Shown here piece after piece: positions 6,204 to 9,025 of a DNA stretch of 9,025 nt. The position numbers were made by a program, and so were the translations under genes. The stretch lies in NCBI GenBank assembly GCA_964369755.1, contig CAYJFY010000063.1, positions 1-9,025 of the forward strand, written 5' to 3'. The stretch's first letter is position 1. The number at the start of each line of letters is the position of its first letter. Source of the DNA: CAUPWF01 sp964369755. Its GTDB lineage: Bacteria > Bacillota > Clostridia > Lachnospirales > Lachnospiraceae. The notes under the pieces were generated by a model. The model did no database searches. It worked only from the letters and a program-made list of their open reading frames with translations, and was not told the origin of the DNA.

Positions 6204-6223
6204 TTCTCAAGGAGACATGAAGG

Positions 6224-7219
6224 ATGAAAAAAATGAATGTAGTGAAGAAAATGATGAGTGTAGTAGCAGTGAGTGCGATCTGTGCGTCCCTATTTGTTGG
6301 ATGTAGTACGGATTCGGAAGCAGAGCAAGTGATTATCTATTCCAATGCAGATGATGAGGCGGTGGAATCTATGAAGGCGACGTTAGATGCCAATGGGTAC
6401 GAAGGGAAATATTTATTCCAAAGTTTTGGGACATCGGAGTTAGGCGGAAAGCTTCTAGCAGAAGGAACAGATATCGAAGCGGATATGATTACCATGAGTT
6501 CTTATTATATCGACAGTGCGCAGACGGAACATAACATGTTTTTAGATGTAGCATTTGATGCAACCACAATGGAGGAGTATCCATCCTATTATACGCCATT
6601 TATTGGAAATCAAGGTGCACTTATCGTGAACACAGAGGAGTTGGAAGCGAATGGGATTGCTGCTCCAACTGCAATTAAAGACCTAGCAAATCCTGAATAT
6701 GCAGAACTGATTTCCGTGGTAGATATCACAGGGTCATCGACAGCATGGCTCATGGTGCAGGCATTGGTAAATGAATATGGAGAAGAGGAAGCGCAAACCA
6801 TTCTATCTGGGATTTATGCAAATGCGGGAGCGCACCTAGAATCTTCGGGATCGGGACCGATTAAGAAGGTTCGTGCAGGGGAAGTTGCAATTGGATTTGG
6901 ACTTCGTCACCAAGCAGTAGCGGATAAGGCAGATGGTCTGCCAATTGATTATGTGGATCCAACAGAAGGAAACTTTACATTAACGGAGAGTATTGCAGCA
7001 ATCGATAAAGGTGAGAATACAAATCCACTTGCAATGGAGATGATGGAATGCATTATCACAGAAGGAAGAGAAAGTTTGATGGAGAGTTATCCAGTTCCAC
7101 TATACGAGGGAGAGGTTGCAGATGAAACAGCATTATCTCAAAACTCTAAAGTGTTTGGAGAGCCATTAAGTGTGGAATTATTAAAAGAACATGAAGCAAT
7201 ATCGGAAGGTGCAAAATAA
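6224..7219 (+). CDS. Extracellular solute-binding lipoprotein, probable 2-aminoethylphosphonate-binding protein
   Basis: This 331-residue protein starts with a lysine-rich n-region, a hydrophobic stretch and the lipobox FVGC, so Cys27 should be lipidated and hold it on the outer membrane face. The mature part begins with a charged linker and then VIIYSNADDEAVESM, the first strand and ligand loop of the iron/AEP type of binding protein. Later stretches ALIVNTEEL (about 127-135), SSTAWLMVQAL and SGSGPIKKVRAGEVAIGFGL (about 208-227) match the pattern of that family. AAGGAG at 6209-6214 is 9 bases before ATG 6224; the out-of-frame ATG at 6217 is only 2 bases from it and is rejected. The gene sits 20 bases after the permease and 1 base before phnW. 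AEP as ligand is inferred from the downstream genes; ferric iron is the main alternative by fold. Confidence 0.85.
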   Translation: MKKMNVVKKMMSVVAVSAICASLFVGCSTDSEAEQVIIYSNADDEAVESMKATLDANGYEGKYLFQSFGTSELGGKLLAEGTDIEADMITMSSYYIDSAQTEHNMFLDVAFDATTMEEYPSYYTPFIGNQGALIVNTEELEANGIAAPTAIKDLANPEYAELISVVDITGSSTAWLMVQALVNEYGEEEAQTILSGIYANAGAHLESSGSGPIKKVRAGEVAIGFGLRHQAVADKADGLPIDYVDPTEGNFTLTESIAAIDKGENTNPLAMEMMECIITEGRESLMESYPVPLYEGEVADETALSQNSKVFGEPLSVELLKEHEAISEGAK

Positions 7220-7220
7220 G

Positions 7221-8300
7221 ATGATAAAATATAAATTACTAACACCAGGACCACTTACGACAAGTGAGTCAGTGAAGAGAGAGATGATGGTAGACCATTG
7301 TACATGGGACGATGATTACAAGGTGATCACACAGAGTATTAGAAGAGAGTTATTGAAGATTGCCCATGTATCAGAAGAGGAGTATACAGCGGTATTGATG
7401 CAAGGAAGTGGAAGCTTCGGTGTGGAATCAGTGATTACAAGTTCTGTGGGAAAAGATGAGAAGATATTATTCTTATCCAATGGAGCCTATGGGGAGAGAA
7501 TGGCACAGATTGCAGCTCATGCGGGTGTGAATTATGTATTAAAAGAATCTCATTATGATGAGCAACCAGAAGCAGAGGAGGTTGCGGCAATTCTAGATGC
7601 GGATTCCAAGATTACCCATGTTGCAATGGTACACTGTGAGACGACTTCTGGAATCTTGAATGATATAGAAGCAATCGGTAAAGTGGTAAAAGAAAGAAAC
7701 CTAGTATATATCGTGGATGCGATGTCAAGCTTTGGTGGAGTGGACATCGATGTAAAGGCACTGGATATTGATTTCATCATCAGTTCTGCAAATAAATGTA
7801 TCCAAGGGGTGCCAGGATTTTCATTTATCGTATGCAAGAAGTCCGAATTAAAAAAATGCGAGGGTAAGGCAAGAAGTCTCTCTCTAGATCTATACGATCA
7901 GTGGAAGGGTATGGATGCAGATGGCAAGTGGAGATTTACATCACCGACTCATGTGGTGTTGGCATTTGCCCAGGCTATAAAGGAATTAAAAGAAGAAGGT
8001 GGAGTACAGGCGAGAGAAGCGAGATATCGAGAGAATAATCGAATCTTGATTAAAGGATTACAAGAGCTAGGTATCAAAGCGTATGTAGACCGTAAACATC
8101 AGAGTCCGATTATCACAACATTTTTCTTTCCAGAAGACAGGAAATTTGAAGAGATGTATTACTTTATCAAGGAGAGAGGGTATGCAATCTATCCAGGTAA
8201 GGTTACCAATGCCAACACATTTCGCGTGGGAAATATCGGAGAGATTTACAGTGAAGATATGGTGAAGTTGTGTAATATATTTGCAGAATACTTCGCATGA
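7221..8300 (+). CDS. phnW: 2-aminoethylphosphonate-pyruvate transaminase
   Basis: PhnW is a PLP-dependent class V aminotransferase that converts 2-aminoethylphosphonate and pyruvate to phosphonoacetaldehyde and L-alanine in the cytoplasm. At 359 residues it is of normal family length. It opens with the diagnostic LLTPGPLTTSESVK. It then has the phosphate-binding loop LMQGSGSFGVES (59-70), the ring-stacking region VHCETTSGI (137-145), Asp166 in IVDAMSSFGG for the PLP ring nitrogen, the Schiff-base Lys192 in SSANKCIQGVPGF, ARSLSLDLYDQW and RFTSPTHVV (238-246). Arg335 in FRVGNIG is the likely substrate-carboxylate contact. The start at 7221 is preferred because it gives the family N-terminus MIKYKLLTPGP. 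It follows the binding-protein TAA by one base, with GGAAGG 11 bases upstream, which suggests translational coupling. An in-frame ATG at 7191 lies inside the binding-protein gene. Confidence 0.97.
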   Translation: MIKYKLLTPGPLTTSESVKREMMVDHCTWDDDYKVITQSIRRELLKIAHVSEEEYTAVLMQGSGSFGVESVITSSVGKDEKILFLSNGAYGERMAQIAAHAGVNYVLKESHYDEQPEAEEVAAILDADSKITHVAMVHCETTSGILNDIEAIGKVVKERNLVYIVDAMSSFGGVDIDVKALDIDFIISSANKCIQGVPGFSFIVCKKSELKKCEGKARSLSLDLYDQWKGMDADGKWRFTSPTHVVLAFAQAIKELKEEGGVQAREARYRENNRILIKGLQELGIKAYVDRKHQSPIITTFFFPEDRKFEEMYYFIKERGYAIYPGKVTNANTFRVGNIGEIYSEDMVKLCNIFAEYFA

Positions 8301-8385
8301 TACAAGGTACAAAAAGTGCGTAGCAATCCGTAGATACCATGGATATAAGGGCATAACATTAACAAATAGAAAGAGGTAATTTAAA

Positions 8386-9009
8386 ATGGGAAAGATAGAA
8401 GCAGTTATTTTTGATTGGGCGGGGACAACCGTAGATTTTGGGTCATGTGCACCAGTGGTTGCATTTATAGAAGCATTCAAGAAATTCGGTGTAGAACCAA
8501 CCTTAGAAGAAGTTAGAAAGCCGATGGGAATCTTGAAGTGGAATCATATTGATACCATGATGAAGATGCCAAGGATTGCAGCTGAATGGGAAAAAGCACA
8601 TGGAAGAGCAGCAACCAAAGAAGACGTAGAAATCCTACATAATTTTGCAGAGCCGAAACCATTTGTACTAGACACAATCGCTAGTTTACGTGCACGTGGA
8701 ATCAAGATTGGAGCGACAACTGGATTTAACAATCGAATGATGAGTATAGTAGTGCCAAAAGCGAAGGAAAACGGATATGCTCCAGATTATTGGTGTACAC
8801 CGAATGCGGTAAACGATATTGGAAGACCTTATCCTTACATGATACATAAGAATTTTGCAGAACTAGGTCTACAGTGTGCGGCGAATGTAATCAAAGTAGG
8901 GGATTCGATTGCAGATATTAAAGAAGGGAATAATGCAGGATTAGTATCGGTAGGTATCGTAGAAGGAAGTTCAACTATGGGATTGACAGAAGCTGAGTTA
9001 AATACATAG
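8386..9009 (+). CDS. phnX: Phosphonoacetaldehyde hydrolase homologue, shortened
   Basis: PhnX is a HAD-superfamily enzyme that splits phosphonoacetaldehyde to acetaldehyde and phosphate through a Schiff-base lysine and an aspartyl nucleophile. Seen here are the nucleophile Asp10 in VIFDWAGTTVD, Lys51 in RKPMGILKWNHI (Schiff-base lysine), MPRIAAEW, Thr111 in GATTGFNNRMM, GRPYPYM with Arg147, and VGDSIADIKEGNNAG with Asp173 and Asp177. The protein is only 207 residues, against about 265-270 usually. About 11-12 residues are missing between EILHNF (83-87) and AEPKPFVLDTIASL, within the cap-to-core junction. The chain stops at GLTEAELNT, dropping about 45-50 C-terminal residues that normally include the last core strand (GAHFVIDTI-like). 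AAGAGG at 8371-8376 is 9 bases before the ATG. Identity is certain; whether the protein is active is open. Confidence 0.88.
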   Translation: MGKIEAVIFDWAGTTVDFGSCAPVVAFIEAFKKFGVEPTLEEVRKPMGILKWNHIDTMMKMPRIAAEWEKAHGRAATKEDVEILHNFAEPKPFVLDTIASLRARGIKIGATTGFNNRMMSIVVPKAKENGYAPDYWCTPNAVNDIGRPYPYMIHKNFAELGLQCAANVIKVGDSIADIKEGNNAGLVSVGIVEGSSTMGLTEAELNT

Positions 9010-9025
9010 GATGTAAGCTAAAAAG

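Noticed and set aside
6217..6306. Alternative ATG at 6217 opening a 29-codon frame over the binding-protein signal peptide
   Set aside because: It is 2 bases from the AAGGAG site, gives a Cys/Glu-rich nonsense peptide, and the 6224 start yields a perfect lipoprotein signal.
8326..8344. Short hairpin ATCCGT/ATGGAT between phnW and phnX
   Set aside because: Only six pairs with one G-U and a 7-base loop, and no T-run; it is too weak to call a terminator or attenuator.
8067..8480. 137-residue ORF on the minus strand spanning the phnW-phnX gap
   Set aside because: It overlaps the conserved ends of two well-supported genes and shows no recognisable domain.

Overview
The window looks like a low-GC Gram-positive (Firmicutes) chromosome, most probably a clostridial or Lachnospiraceae-type anaerobe. 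The evidence is A+T-rich sequence, strong AAGGAGG-type ribosome binding sites, close operon packing, a lipoprotein signal peptide on a binding protein, and a sugar ABC importer with no ATPase gene in view. All recognisable genes lie on the + strand. I see no RNA genes, CRISPR array, transposase or integrase.

Region 1 (1-2531) is the end of a CUT1-type carbohydrate ABC importer operon: the C-terminal part of a solute-binding protein, a MalF-type permease and a MalG-type permease. The junction between binding protein and first permease carries a GAAA-capped 14-bp stem-loop. It is followed by an 8-codon leader ORF with a strong ribosome binding site that overlaps the permease start (ATGA). No ATPase gene is present, so a shared MsmX/MsmK-like ATPase elsewhere is the likely energiser.

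Region 2 (2532-2801) is non-coding. It holds a perfect 19-bp inverted repeat that looks like a dispersed REP-type palindrome. Partly overlapping it is a second long A+T-rich hairpin ending in seven T, which is a good terminator candidate for the sugar operon. The rest is a probable promoter region for the next gene.

Region 3 (2802-9009) looks like a 2-aminoethylphosphonate (AEP) uptake and degradation locus. In order it has an RpiR/MurR-family HTH-SIS regulator, an ABC ATPase, a fused two-domain permease, a lipoprotein binding protein, AEP-pyruvate transaminase (phnW) and a phosphonoacetaldehyde hydrolase homologue (phnX). In the proposed pathway AEP is captured outside the membrane, imported, transaminated with pyruvate to phosphonoacetaldehyde plus alanine, and cleaved by PhnX to acetaldehyde and phosphate. 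The PhnW call is very strong. The AEP specificity of the transporter rests mainly on context.

The main oddities are a PhnX about 60 residues short (an internal gap in the cap region and a missing C-terminal end, although visible catalytic residues are kept), an ATPase without the usual C-terminal TOBE extension, an RpiR-type regulator beside an AEP operon, and the structured sugar-operon intergenic regions.
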